A program made the translations under genes and the position numbers. 64,000 nucleotides of DNA from Mesostigma viride (taxonomy: Eukaryota; Streptophyta; Mesostigmatophyceae; Mesostigmatales; Mesostigmataceae), in NCBI GenBank assembly GCA_009746045.1, contig RPFO01000156.1:5011091-5075090 (forward strand), given 5' to 3'. The notes below the pieces were generated by a model. The model was not told the origin of the DNA. It made no database searches and saw only the letters and a list, made by a program, of their open reading frames with translations. Positions 46,101-55,135 of this stretch are shown one piece after another. Numbering within the stretch: the first letter of the stretch is position 1; every line of letters begins with the position of its first letter.

Positions 46101-48251
46101 TGAGACAGAGCCAACGACCAATCGCTAGACCCGGTCACTGTAAGGACAGGAAGTTAGTCCCGGTCACTGTAAGGACAGGAAGCAGGTCCCGGTCACTGTA
46201 AGAACGTGATGAGGTTTACACGGAACATCACCTTGCAACCGCTCTACCTTGACTGACCAAACATACTTCCTTGTAGCGGCTGGCGTGAATAGGATTAGTG
46301 CACGCACGTGTCGCGTTGAGATGCCAGAACTATTAGTGCACGCACGTGTCGTTTTGAGATGCCAGAACTATTAGTGCACGCACGTGTCGCGGTGAGATGC
46401 CAGAACTATTAGTGCACGCACGTGTCGCATTGAGATGCCAGAACGTTGCTGAAAGGCCACACACAACGTGCTTATCTAAGGCTACAGCGGGTGTAACCAC
46501 CTAATGCAACATGTTGTAACTAATGAAGGTCAGTAGAAGGCCACACCTTCTGGTAGCGGCTCTCCCTCGTCTGGTCCCTCACAAGCGCGCGCAGCCGGCC
46601 CGACGAGCTCTGCTTCTTGGCCAGTCGTCCGGTGACACGCGCGATGACCTCATCGGCGATGCCCCAGTGGAAGCCAAAGTAGGCCACCATGCAGCTGTCC
46701 AGCTCAGCGATGACATCAGCGAGGCAGACGGCCTTGCACTCGCCGACGTCGACCACCGCACCGTTGGCCTGGGCTCGAAAGGAGCAGGAAACGGTACAAA
46801 TAGAGTGCACAGAGATCGCCATTAGGAGTGTAGGCCAAAGCTAAGAAAACAGAATATATATTAGATAATGTATATTTGAGTGTAGGCCAAAGCTAAGAAA
46901 ACAGAATATATATTAGATAATGTATATTTGAGGGTTTTGTTAGCACAGAAGACAGTGAGCTGCTGTCCCACCCTCTCTATCTCCTATTCACTCTACTCCT
47001 TGCAGCACCAATTGGCCCAGAAGGAAGGGCGGGTGGTTAGGGGGGGGGGGGGGTGAAGGGGGGGGTACGGGTGGGGCCGCGGGGGATAAGGGGGGGCGGA
47101 TGGGGGGGGGGGGCGGGGGGGGGGGGGGGGGGACACGAGGGGAGGGGGGGGAGTAGGTGGGATAAAAGTTTGATTGAGAGCGCTGGGCGTGCCAAAAATC
47201 AAAAGCATCAATAGAGATTATAGTTTGACAATCAGACACCAGAAGAGGGCAGGAAGCTGGTGGGAGAGGTGGCCGTGAGAGTGGGGAAGGGCCCGAGAGG
47301 GATGTGACGGAACCAGTGAATGAGGCTTACTCGGCTTGGAACGTGTGACTAGGCACCTCTGGTGGTGGGATGCTGGCAGCTGTGCAAGGCCTGTTCTACA
47401 CCACGGTGGAGGCGCCTGAGTAGCGCTTCCCATCAGTACTTCTACCAAGGAGACAGCCAGCGCAGGCCAGAAATCTATTACTACAGTCGGTAACTGTATT
47501 GTGGGATCAAGGGACAGGTGGGGCAGGGGTGAACCAAATAGAGGCAGGCAGGAAGGAGGGATGGGGGGCATGATGGGGGGGCTCTCGTGCTCGTATGCAG
47601 GCTACAGAGCGAGACAGCAAGGCTTGCTGCCACGCTGGCTGGATGAAAATGTCAATCATAACCAGCCCTTAGTAAAAATGCCTGGAAGGCATCTGGCAAC
47701 CGCCCCGCGAGGTGGTGCCCTTCTTGCATGGCATGACTGCATGCACCGTGTCCCGGGGCAGCCCGGACTGACGGTCCTACGGCCGCATACAGCGGGCATG
47801 AACATGTGAACTATACGGGGCCCTTATAACAATCCATGCGAGGATGATCCCTCAGGCAAGTAAAAGGATCGAGAGTGCATGGCGCAGCGCCGCACTGCTG
47901 CGACCACGAAACGTCCGCTTCCCATTCGAACCCCTAATGTGAGCAACTTACGCCAGCCGTGCAGCTCTGGGCCCGCTCGAACAGTTCCAACAGCTTGCTC
48001 CGGCTGTCGTCAAAACGTCCCTTGTCTCCCTTGACGTAGCTGTTAGCCGCTTGCTCAAAGGAAGAAGCGGCATCTCCGGTTAACCCCAGCTGTCGCACGA
48101 AGTAGTGACCAAACGTTTCCAAGTCCTCCACTTTGCCATCTGCACTTCGAACAAGGCGAGGTCGCACACGGTCGAACCGAGCGCATTTCAACTTTCGGCG
48201 GACCAAGACCAAGGCCAGGCCTGCCAATAACCCGAATGCCATCGCCCGCAT
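37188..48251 (-). CDS. P-loop NTPase of the plant zeta-toxin-like kinase family, membrane-anchored
   Basis: Six exons: 48251-47952, 46768-46547, 45576-45019, 39529-39219, 38254-38044 and 37502-37188. All are in phase and give 638 residues. The start is an ATG followed by a hydrophobic anchor (about residues 4-17, [13 protein letters not shown]). Exon 2 adds an all-helical segment. Exon 3 carries a disordered linker, Walker [11 protein letters not shown] (256-265) and the [12 protein letters not shown] substrate region, and ends IIFDGT. Exon 4 starts SWVPFVEQT. Exons 5 and 6 carry [20 protein letters not shown] and DIVFAPQR. This block order matches plant proteins that carry the zeta-toxin kinase fold. 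They are not toxins as far as is known, and the substrate is unknown. Intron 3 (5.5 kb) is packed with satellites. Confidence 0.85.
37592..37765. repeat. Minisatellite of about 43 bp in intron 5 of the P-loop gene
   Basis: Four units contain CTTAGGTCTTGTTACCTAGA followed by TTCATCCAATAGCACTTGTTG-like sequence, with several changes between units. Confidence 0.8.
38260..39215. other. Intron 4 of the P-loop gene
   Basis: Contains ACCAATGT triplets at 38331-38355, TACTATTAGTACT repeats at 38415-38515 and CAACACAACA repeats at 38918-38950. No coding signal is recognised. Confidence 0.5.
39906..41928. repeat. Pentanucleotide satellite (TGCTA)n, about 405 copies
   Basis: Nearly perfect over about 2.0 kb, with a single change near 41864 and the first break near 41929. 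It lies in intron 3 of the P-loop gene. Open frames through it are stop-free artefacts. Confidence 0.97.
41929..43041. repeat. Succession of related pentamer arrays: CCCTA, CTATA, CGATA, CTATA
   Basis: A mixed zone (41929-42023) shows GCTAC, GCTAG and GCTAT variants. (CCCTA)n runs over 42024-42134. After a spacer of about 100 bp, (CTATA)n runs over 42262-42456, ACGAA/ACGAT units over 42457-42874, and (CTATA)n again over 42875-43041. Confidence 0.95.
43042..43075 (+). mobile_element. 34-bp family A LINE end inside the pentamer array
   Basis: CAACGGGAGCACGAGT followed by (TTAA)n equals the last bases of family A plus tail. It is flanked on both sides by TATAC repeats, so it is an extremely 5'-truncated insertion. 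Confidence 0.8.
43129..43178. repeat. Distant copy of the P-loop gene exon 3 donor edge
   Basis: CTCCTCACCATGCCATCAAA and GATGATGTCCTTCCCCA repeat the exon 3 end and donor at 45001-45048 with about three base changes. The copy lies 1.85 kb into the same intron. Confidence 0.8.
43182..43440 (+). repeat. Dispersed GTGGCG repeat, second copy
   Basis: Starts TTTCGATTAGTGGCGGATTT and contains repeated TGTGGCGGT and GGTTGGCCGTG motifs. It aligns with the reverse complement of 11340-11450. Related CGCCACACGTGGCGG motifs occur at 44810-44915. Confidence 0.5.
43604..44724. mobile_element. Foldback element with arms of about 170 bp around a tetramer array
   Basis: The left arm, 43604-43768, matches the reverse complement of the right arm, 44551-44724. 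The outer ends share GCGGAGCCCATTTTCGGA. The inner ends share GACGATGGATCTTGGCGCAA and CTCCTGACTCTGCGGCCAAG, then ATGGTACGAC. The middle of the arms is more diverged. The interior holds the GGAT/GGGT array and no transposase. A solo end occurs at 4811-4864. This fits a non-autonomous foldback or MITE-like DNA element. Confidence 0.7.
43918..44505. repeat. Tetranucleotide array (GGAT)n-(GGGT)n-(GGAT)n
   Basis: GGAT units at 43922-44012 change to GGGT (44013-44443) and back to GGAT (44444-44503), with two phase slips near 44391 and 44404. The symmetrical layout parallels the CTATA-CGATA-CTATA block. Confidence 0.95.
46130..46450. repeat. Two minisatellites in intron 2 of the P-loop gene
   Basis: 46133-46205 holds a 29-bp unit (CCCGGTCACTGTAAGGACAG ...) nearly three times. 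46296-46444 holds a 38-bp unit (ATTAGTGCACGCACGTGTCG ...) about four times. Confidence 0.8.
46822..46935. repeat. 54-bp tandem duplication in intron 1 of the P-loop gene
   Basis: AGTGTAGGCCAAAGCTAAGA through TATATTTGA occurs twice head to tail with no visible difference. The rest of the intron has long G homopolymers at 47040-47155. Confidence 0.85.
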
Positions 48252-48259
48252 CGCAAAAA

Positions 48260-50640
48260 GCTGGTATGATTATGGCAATGGTGGCCTGGAATTTATGGGT
48301 ATCACACGAGTGGTGAGCGGCGACTGGGAAAATATGGCTGACTCTTAAAATCAAGCTGCACCGTAGTGGTCATTGCTGTGGGCATTGACTTTCCTATAGC
48401 CGGCGTTGGGGCTATTGAACCAGATTGGCAAGAGCATACTGTCGAATTCTAGCAGAGACGATGCGAAAAATGTAGTTTGGCAATCTACCAGATTGGTAAA
48501 GACGTAAACTAGCAGGCGACGATGCAAAACATGGGCAACCCGCGAGTGCGTGTCGCATGAACCATCTTGATGGATGGGTTATGCGTTGGAATTGACATCT
48601 GTTGTTGTCGTTGTTGTGTCCCATGGCGCACATGAGCAGCAGAGAATTGACAACTGTACCGCAGCACCTGGCGGGAAGACGCACAGGGTGCGGGCGGGCG
48701 AGTACAGCGCCGATGACGTGGCTGATCGGTTATTGTGGCAAGCATTCAATGGCATGCGAGGATGCGACCGTAAAAATCCTGCCAGGCAGAAACATAAGTA
48801 CACATGCTTGTCCGTGTGGTTATGCCCGAGGGCCGAGGCTCTGCCAGTCGCCCGTGGGTAAAATCCCAATGGCCTGTGCCCATCAGAAGGTAGAGGTGAT
48901 TTTGTTCCTCCACTTTCCAGGCGTCTTTAATTGAGTTCTCCGGCCGGCTTGCATGAGAAGGCGACCAAGAGTGCAAATGTCCCAGCTCGGCATTTCGGGT
49001 AAGCTGTCGTGGCAACCCAGCAAGGCCGATCAGTGAGGCCAGTGCGGAACATCCCCTTACGCGGCACGCCTCCACAATGTATGCTCTCTGGTGTGCGTGC
49101 GGTGACCTGCTACGTTTCCCCCCTAGCATGTGTGAGTACTCCACATGCCCATTTGAAGCACAGAGCTCGCTCTGGCAGGTAAGGGCCTGCCTATGACAAA
49201 GAACCGCCCGCAAACCGATCCTGACTGCCACTGGCATCCATGGAAGCATGATTCCAGCCCCACCCTGTCGGCAACGAAGCGCCTGGTAGTTCGACCGACT
49301 CAGCATGCTTACTTGGATACCAGCCAGGTGTGAAACGTCTGGAGATATTCGCAACGCGTTTTCTACATGGCTGGGCGGTTGGCTCGTGCTTAGTGTAAAA
49401 TGCCGCGTTGGGCTTGCACCTGTCACTTGTCAATCTGAATTCCACCTAGCCGGCCGGTTGTCCTGCGTGCACAAGAGTTTCAGGCACGCGCTTACTCACC
49501 ACTTTGCTTCCGGAGGGCATGTGGGCTGGCGTGCGTGCGGACAATCCGTCATGATCAGCTCAGCTCTCGCTCGCATGCATACGTGCTTGTTGCCTTGTTG
49601 CTCGTGGGAAAACAGGGCCTGTGACTAGCCACGTCTAGTCGTCGCGTACCGCATATCATTGTCGTGTTTTCCTGCCCCCTCTGTGCACATCCCGTAGCGA
49701 TGTCATCGCTGCTAATGTCACCATCTTAGGGCCCTCATCATCTCTGTGTGACCCAGGAGGTCTGCCGAATGGATTTGGCTGGGGGGCAGGTGGAAGGACG
49801 AGGCTACCTTCTTTACGGTGCCAGCGGGGGGGGGTTCCCAGGGTGGGGGCATAGGATTAGAATCGTGAGAGGTTTACAGTATCCAGGGAAAGTACCGAGA
49901 AAAGGTCGGTGGTCCAGGGAAGGCGTTGTGTGACCTGTTTTGGATGGAAGGCTAGGGTTGGGAAGGGGGGGGGGGGGCGGGCATTGCTCGGGATTGGGCC
50001 AAGGGTCACGCGGGCCGGGAAAGGGGGGGGGGGGGGGGGGTATAGCTTGCCCCGCACTGCCCACATGACTGGTCACGCAGGCAGGCCCAGGAGCTGGCAT
50101 TTGTAGGTAAGGGGTTGGCGGTACCAAATAACAAAACACACCAATGGAAATTATAACTTGACATATTGTGGCGGTAGAGGTCACCTACACCACCCTCATC
50201 ACGGCCACTGCTCTGCGCAGTTCCCCAAAGGGGCTGCGTGACTAATTCATTACAATTAATTGTGGTTCTGTGCTTGCTTTTTCCACTTTCCGTCACCTGT
50301 TGCGTCCCTAATTAATTTCAAGCACGCTTACGTCTGGCATACATGTATCTGGATGCAACCTACTTTGGGACCATCGTTGTCTCACTTAATATGACAAATA
50401 ATGTGGGAAGGCTGCATGTGGAGCGGTCTGTGCCCTTGTCCTCAGGTGTCGGTTGTGCATGATCACACTGGCATCATCACAGTGACGACACTGGCTGAGA
50501 TGAGCTGTACTTTCCCACGACAGCTTGTACCCTGCTAGCTCTTTCATGCGTGCAGTTGTTACCCTGCATGTCATTTAAATCTTCTTCCAATGGATGCACC
50601 TGGCTAATGCCAATGATGCAGATCCGTGACAACGTACACA
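48260..50640. other. Upstream region of the P-loop gene, no gene recognised
   Basis: A GTT-rich segment with CACATGAGCAGCAGAGA (48600-48655) matches a motif also found at 58607-58655. A 226-codon minus-strand open frame (49426-48746) has no recognisable domain or composition bias and is not called. Long G runs occur at 49966-49978 and 50022-50040. Confidence 0.35.
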
Positions 50641-50816
50641 ATGACAACCATGCCTAGAAATGAGCTACAACCTTTATGTCATTGAGACAGCTGAAGAGCA
50701 GGCTGCCGGACTTCCGGTCCGGACATGCAATGGAAGCTCGAGCCGGCTTTATTCGCACTAGAATTTGTCCAATAATGCAGAATGAGATTCGAGATGATTT
50801 ATATGGCGTTGTCCAA

Positions 50817-51275
50817 ATCATATTCTGATCAGACACTCCGCAAAGGTGAAAACCTTTGCGTTCAGTGCCAGGCCGCGGAAAACGCGGAAAACGCGATCTG
50901 CAAATGAATCCGACCGGAATCGAACTGGGGACCTCTCGCACCAATTTTGCTGACTATAGGACGGACGTCTCCGGTTACCATGGCATCGCCAACTTACACC
51001 TACAGTCATCCGCAAAAGTTCTCCTGTCCGGGGAGTGATGCAAGCCTTTCGGATTTGGTACTAGATAAATCACTCGAGATCTGTGTGTAGGAGTACTACA
51101 CACGTGTCTGCACGCGAGACTTGTTCAGTCTCGCACCGTGAGACGGGCTGAACACGGCTGAATCCTTCTTTTTAGTAGAAGGGGGCGTAGCCGGTACTAT
51201 CGAAATCAGCCAAGCGTATATTCTGATCAGACACTCCGCAAAGGTGAAAACCTTTGCGTTCAGTGCCAGGCCGCC
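50817..51275. repeat. Pair of 58-bp direct repeats with a perfect hairpin
   Basis: 50819-50876 and 51218-51275 are essentially identical. Each includes CGCAAAGG-TGAAAA-CCTTTGCG, an 8-bp stem with a 6-base loop. Between them, on the minus strand around 50910-50945, CCCCAGTTCGATTCCGG resembles a tRNA B box. No complete tRNA can be folded. Confidence 0.65.
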
Positions 51276-51446
51276 ATATAGTAGTATGAAAGAGACAACC
51301 AGTGCAGGCTGGGGTCAGAGAACCGGAGAATTGATTCGGACGATGACTAGTAGCCTGATGTTGTCTCTCTTTGAGGATATAGGAACTAGCGGCCCTTTGC
51401 CGTTCTAAGACCTCTTCTCTGACAGCTATCGAAGCAAATTTATTAC

Positions 51447-51663
51447 TATTCCTTCCTTCTTCCTTCTTCCTTCCTTCCTTCCTTCCTTCCTTCCTTCCTT
51501 CCTTCGTTCCTTCCTTCCTTCCTTCCTCCCTCCCTCCCTCCCTCCCTCCCTCCCTCCCTCCCTCCTCCCTCCCTCCCTCCCTCCCTCCCTCCCTCCCTCC
51601 CTCCCTCCCTCCCTCCCTCCCTCCCTCCCTCCCTCCCTCCCTCCCTCCCTCCCTCCCTCCCTC
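51447..51663. repeat. (CTTC)n-(CCTC)n array
   Basis: TTCC units grade into about 35 CCTC units with one phase slip near 51564. Confidence 0.95.
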
Positions 51664-52454
51664 GTTGCCTTGAAAGGCAGGCCACATGTTCATTGCTGGC
51701 TAGCTAGACCGCTGCAGCAACTAGAAACTGCAACAACTAATATGGGTGCAAGAAAGCTTCTACATAGCTTCTACAAAGGATAGCGCTCGGATGCAGTAGG
51801 TTTGCCCCATGGTCCAGCTAGCTAGGGGCCGGCCACAGATAGGCTTGTCCAGAACTCATTTAGAGGCGCCGGTTTGGCCATGCGTCCAGTGAACAGTTCG
51901 GTCTCACATTTAATTAGTTAGTCACGTGTCAGCGTTAATTATTTTATTTATTTGATGAATAAATGAATTAACGTGCTCCCGTTGGGGAGTCACGGCGTAT
52001 TAACCTGGCGCAATTAATTAATTAATTAATTAATTAATTAATTAAACTCGTGCTCCCGTTGGGGAGTCACGGAGCACCGGAGTGCTTTTAATCCCTGTAT
52101 GTGCGCAACAGGAAGAAAGGGCAGAGACCCCCTTATACTCCTTTATGCGCCTAATAAGGCATGCCACAGCAGCAGTACATCGGACACGATAGACGATCCG
52201 GCAAGGTCTGTGGGTGCAATAAGACCCGCGTGAGCATATCATAACAAGGGGCGTGGGCAAGGAAGCTAAGCATAGCCAGGATGTAGCATGCATGGCTGGA
52301 TGTACAAGGGCTAAGCTAAGGCTACGTCTGGTTGTGTTCCGTGCGGTAGCGGTACGTGCACGTGACTAGGTATGGTGGCAAGGCTAGGCAAACGTTCTAG
52401 GCATGGCAGCCATATGGCGGCAGCGACTACCAATGATTACAAGGTAGGGCTATT

Positions 52455-53117
52455 CTAGCCCGCAGGGGGCGTCCACATCTTGTGGCTGATCATCAGGTCC
52501 CCACCCCTCCAGTACACCTTGGGCTTCTGGGGGTCCTGCTTGTGGCGGAGGCATTCCGCCCACAGGTTGCGTCGCTGCTGCTGCTGCTGAGCGGGGGTCA
52601 GGTCGTCGCGTCCAGCGTCCACTGAGGTGAGGTCATGCAACCTCTTGCGACGAGAAAGGAACCGCTGCTTGATCAGGGGAGGGGAAGGTGGCAATGGATG
52701 GATGGATGGATGGATGGATGGATGGACGGACGGACGGACGGATGGACGGACGGACGGACGGACGGACGGACGGACGGACGGACGGACGGACGGACGGACG
52801 GACGGACGGACGGACGGACGGACGGACGGACGGACGGACGGACGGACGGACGGACGGACGGACGGACGGACGGACGGACGGACGGACGGACGGACGGACG
52901 GACGGACGGACGGACGGACGGACGGACGGACGGACGGACGGACGGACGGACGGACGGACGGACGGACGGACGGACGGACGGACGGACGGACGGACGGACG
53001 GACGGACGGACGGACGGACGGACGGACGGACGGACGGACGGACGGTCCAGCCGATGGCGGATTGTTGTGGCCGACCGCCCGGGCCTCTGTCTTCTTGCTG
53101 ATCTCGAGTCGCACCAC
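52455..53117 (-). pseudogene. Family A ORF1 remnant containing a PSVR repeat
   Basis: A single open frame runs from ORF1-like sequence through the tetramer array (read as Pro-Ser-Val-Arg) to the genuine ORF1 C-terminus and stop. The array replaces the segment that holds RRFPQ and RLPHSRDKAAPP in the intact copy. The frame is open, but function is unlikely. Confidence 0.5.
52695..53045. repeat. (GGAT)n-(GGAC)n array
   Basis: About seven GGAT units are followed by about 80 GGAC units with one GGAT exception near 52740. It lies within the LINE ORF1 remnant. Confidence 0.95.
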
Positions 53118-53140
53118 GCGGGCCTCGATGGCTAGACCGA

Positions 53141-55135
53141 GTCAAGCCAGGTCTGCACGTGCTCTGTACCCTCGAGTAGGGTGGAACGTGTCGTCAGCGC
53201 AAAAAACTTCCGCTAGCATGATCTGTGTGTCAGCCCTAGCTACCGTGCCAATGCCGGTTGGCTACCAGCAGTGTCGCCATTGGGGGACCACGAAGCACTT
53301 AACATACCTCTAGTTACTTCCCATGCAGTCATGAGTAAAAATGCATAAATTCGATCAGTTGAAAATCAGGAACATCAAGAATCGACGGATCGATCGGTAC
53401 AACCAAATATTATCAGACGGGTAGAGATGGTCTCTCAATGCACAAGCCGGTGCATGAGCGCTGTAGGCCTCACAGAAATCAATAAATTTGCAGGAGTGCC
53501 CATGATGAGACCTCAATCATGCCATACTTTCAATACACATTGCTCCGGACCACAATAATTCACCGAAAACAAAATATTATTATGCTCTTATTGAAAAAAA
53601 TTGAAGGAAAGTGGGTAGCGATACGGCGCAACACGTTCTGCTGTGCCGCCTCCGGAGCGATAAATGGTAGGTGCATGATGGCCACCTAAACCAGACAACC
53701 GCCTTGGAAGGAAAAAAGTATGGCGATCACAGCATACGAAAATGAGGCATCCCTCCACCGCTGCGTCCAACAAGCCCTAGATGAAAGACTGCACAAATGG
53801 AACTAGGAAATAGGTACAGCGCTCTCCCCATGGCAAATGTACAGCCTGAGCAGCGCCCTCAGTCCATGGCCTTCCAGTGGGATGTCTATTGATCAAGCCT
53901 TCTTGACCTACAGTACTAAGCACCAGACCTCCATCCTAGCGCCATTCCGATAGGAACCATGCCCCAAAGCCCAAGCATGCGCCCGCAATCTTGCTCCTCC
54001 CAGCCTATCAGAACAACCACGGCCTACCGGTGCAGAGGCCTTTGCAGTAAAGCATGGAGGTCCCTGCCCCATGGACAGATGGTACAAATGGTCCACCTCC
54101 CATGACCAGGCGCTTTATAACCAGAGGGCAGCGCCCTTCCATCCCAAACCGGGGAGCACCCACAGGTGGACTGAACCAACTGCCAGCGGATGTCATCCAT
54201 GGGCCGAATGCTGCATGCTGCTTTCCACAACCGCCAAGGCCGCCTCACACCAACTGGCAAGGACACAATGTAAGATTGTCTCTGCACCACATCAAGCTGA
54301 TATTCATCGCCCAAGCTCGTCCCCAGATCCAAAGCAACCAACCTGCATTGGCCCTTTTCTGCTTTCTCGCCGCGCTTATCTTCCCTTCATCCACCTCCCT
54401 CTCCCCCAAGCACATGCTAGCTGAGCTCAAGGCCAGCTAAGCTCCCCTGCCCCCAAATCCCCCTGCATTCCCCTACCTACAATACTGGACAAGACAACCT
54501 ACACCCTGAACAAGATTCCCACAAGCCAGCGCCCGTGCATAACCGTCCAGCTGCAAACAGGCAGGACATCCAGCCACGCTCTCACGCCCGCCACCCCGGG
54601 CCGGACATGATCATGCCCCAACGCGCAACTGGGACGGGCATGCTTGTGCGTTCTGCCTCAAACGGTGCCGCACCATCTTGCCGACCGCCGAGCGCACCAC
54701 ACCGCCAGCCTCTGCTCGTGGTTGCAAGACATGCGGCTGCGTGCTCGGACCTCTCCCGCTTAACGCACGGATACAAACCGTGTACTCACGATGCCATATC
54801 AGCCATGCTTTCCGATGGATGCTTCGATTCTCGCGGGCCACTGCCACCAGAGGCCCCACCACCTGGCCGCGCCCACGCCGAGTCAGCCATAAAAGCGCCT
54901 CATCACCTCCGCTGTGGACTTGGGCAAGTGCCGGGCATCACTTGACAATTTGCCAGGCCTGACTTAATCATATATCATACTCCAGTCTTCCTGGACATAC
55001 TCGAGGCCCACTCGAACTGACCATGCCTCGCTCAAAGTACCGCAAGACCTCTCTTGATGCCCCAGGCCTCACACAAGGCCTCACACCACCCACGGGATTC
55101 CTTGCGTGCCCTTTTCATGGCCTTACTCATGACCC
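53141..55135. other. Intergenic stretch downstream of SAR1, nothing recognised
   Basis: No array, mobile element or exon can be supported. Several short open frames on both strands have no recognisable domain. Confidence 0.35.

Larger units (their letters stand above)
51965..53140 (-). mobile_element. Family A LINE copy with an array expanded inside ORF1
   Basis: The (TTAA)n tail lies at 52013-52043 in plus orientation. Then come the hairpin (GTGCTCCCGTTGGGGAGTCA), the 3' UTR and the ORF1 C-terminus (52690-52455: [47 protein letters not shown]). ORF1-like sequence resumes beyond the tetramer array (53130-53050, [18 protein letters not shown]). A second, 30-bp hairpin fragment (51970-51995) sits just outside the tail, which suggests two successive insertions. 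Confidence 0.7.

Noticed and set aside
48746-49426. 226-codon minus-strand open frame upstream of the P-loop gene
   Set aside because: No recognisable domain, no splice logic and mixed composition; likely chance.
50880-50990. tRNA gene on the minus strand
   Set aside because: Only a B-box-like motif is present; acceptor and T stems do not pair well and no A box fits.
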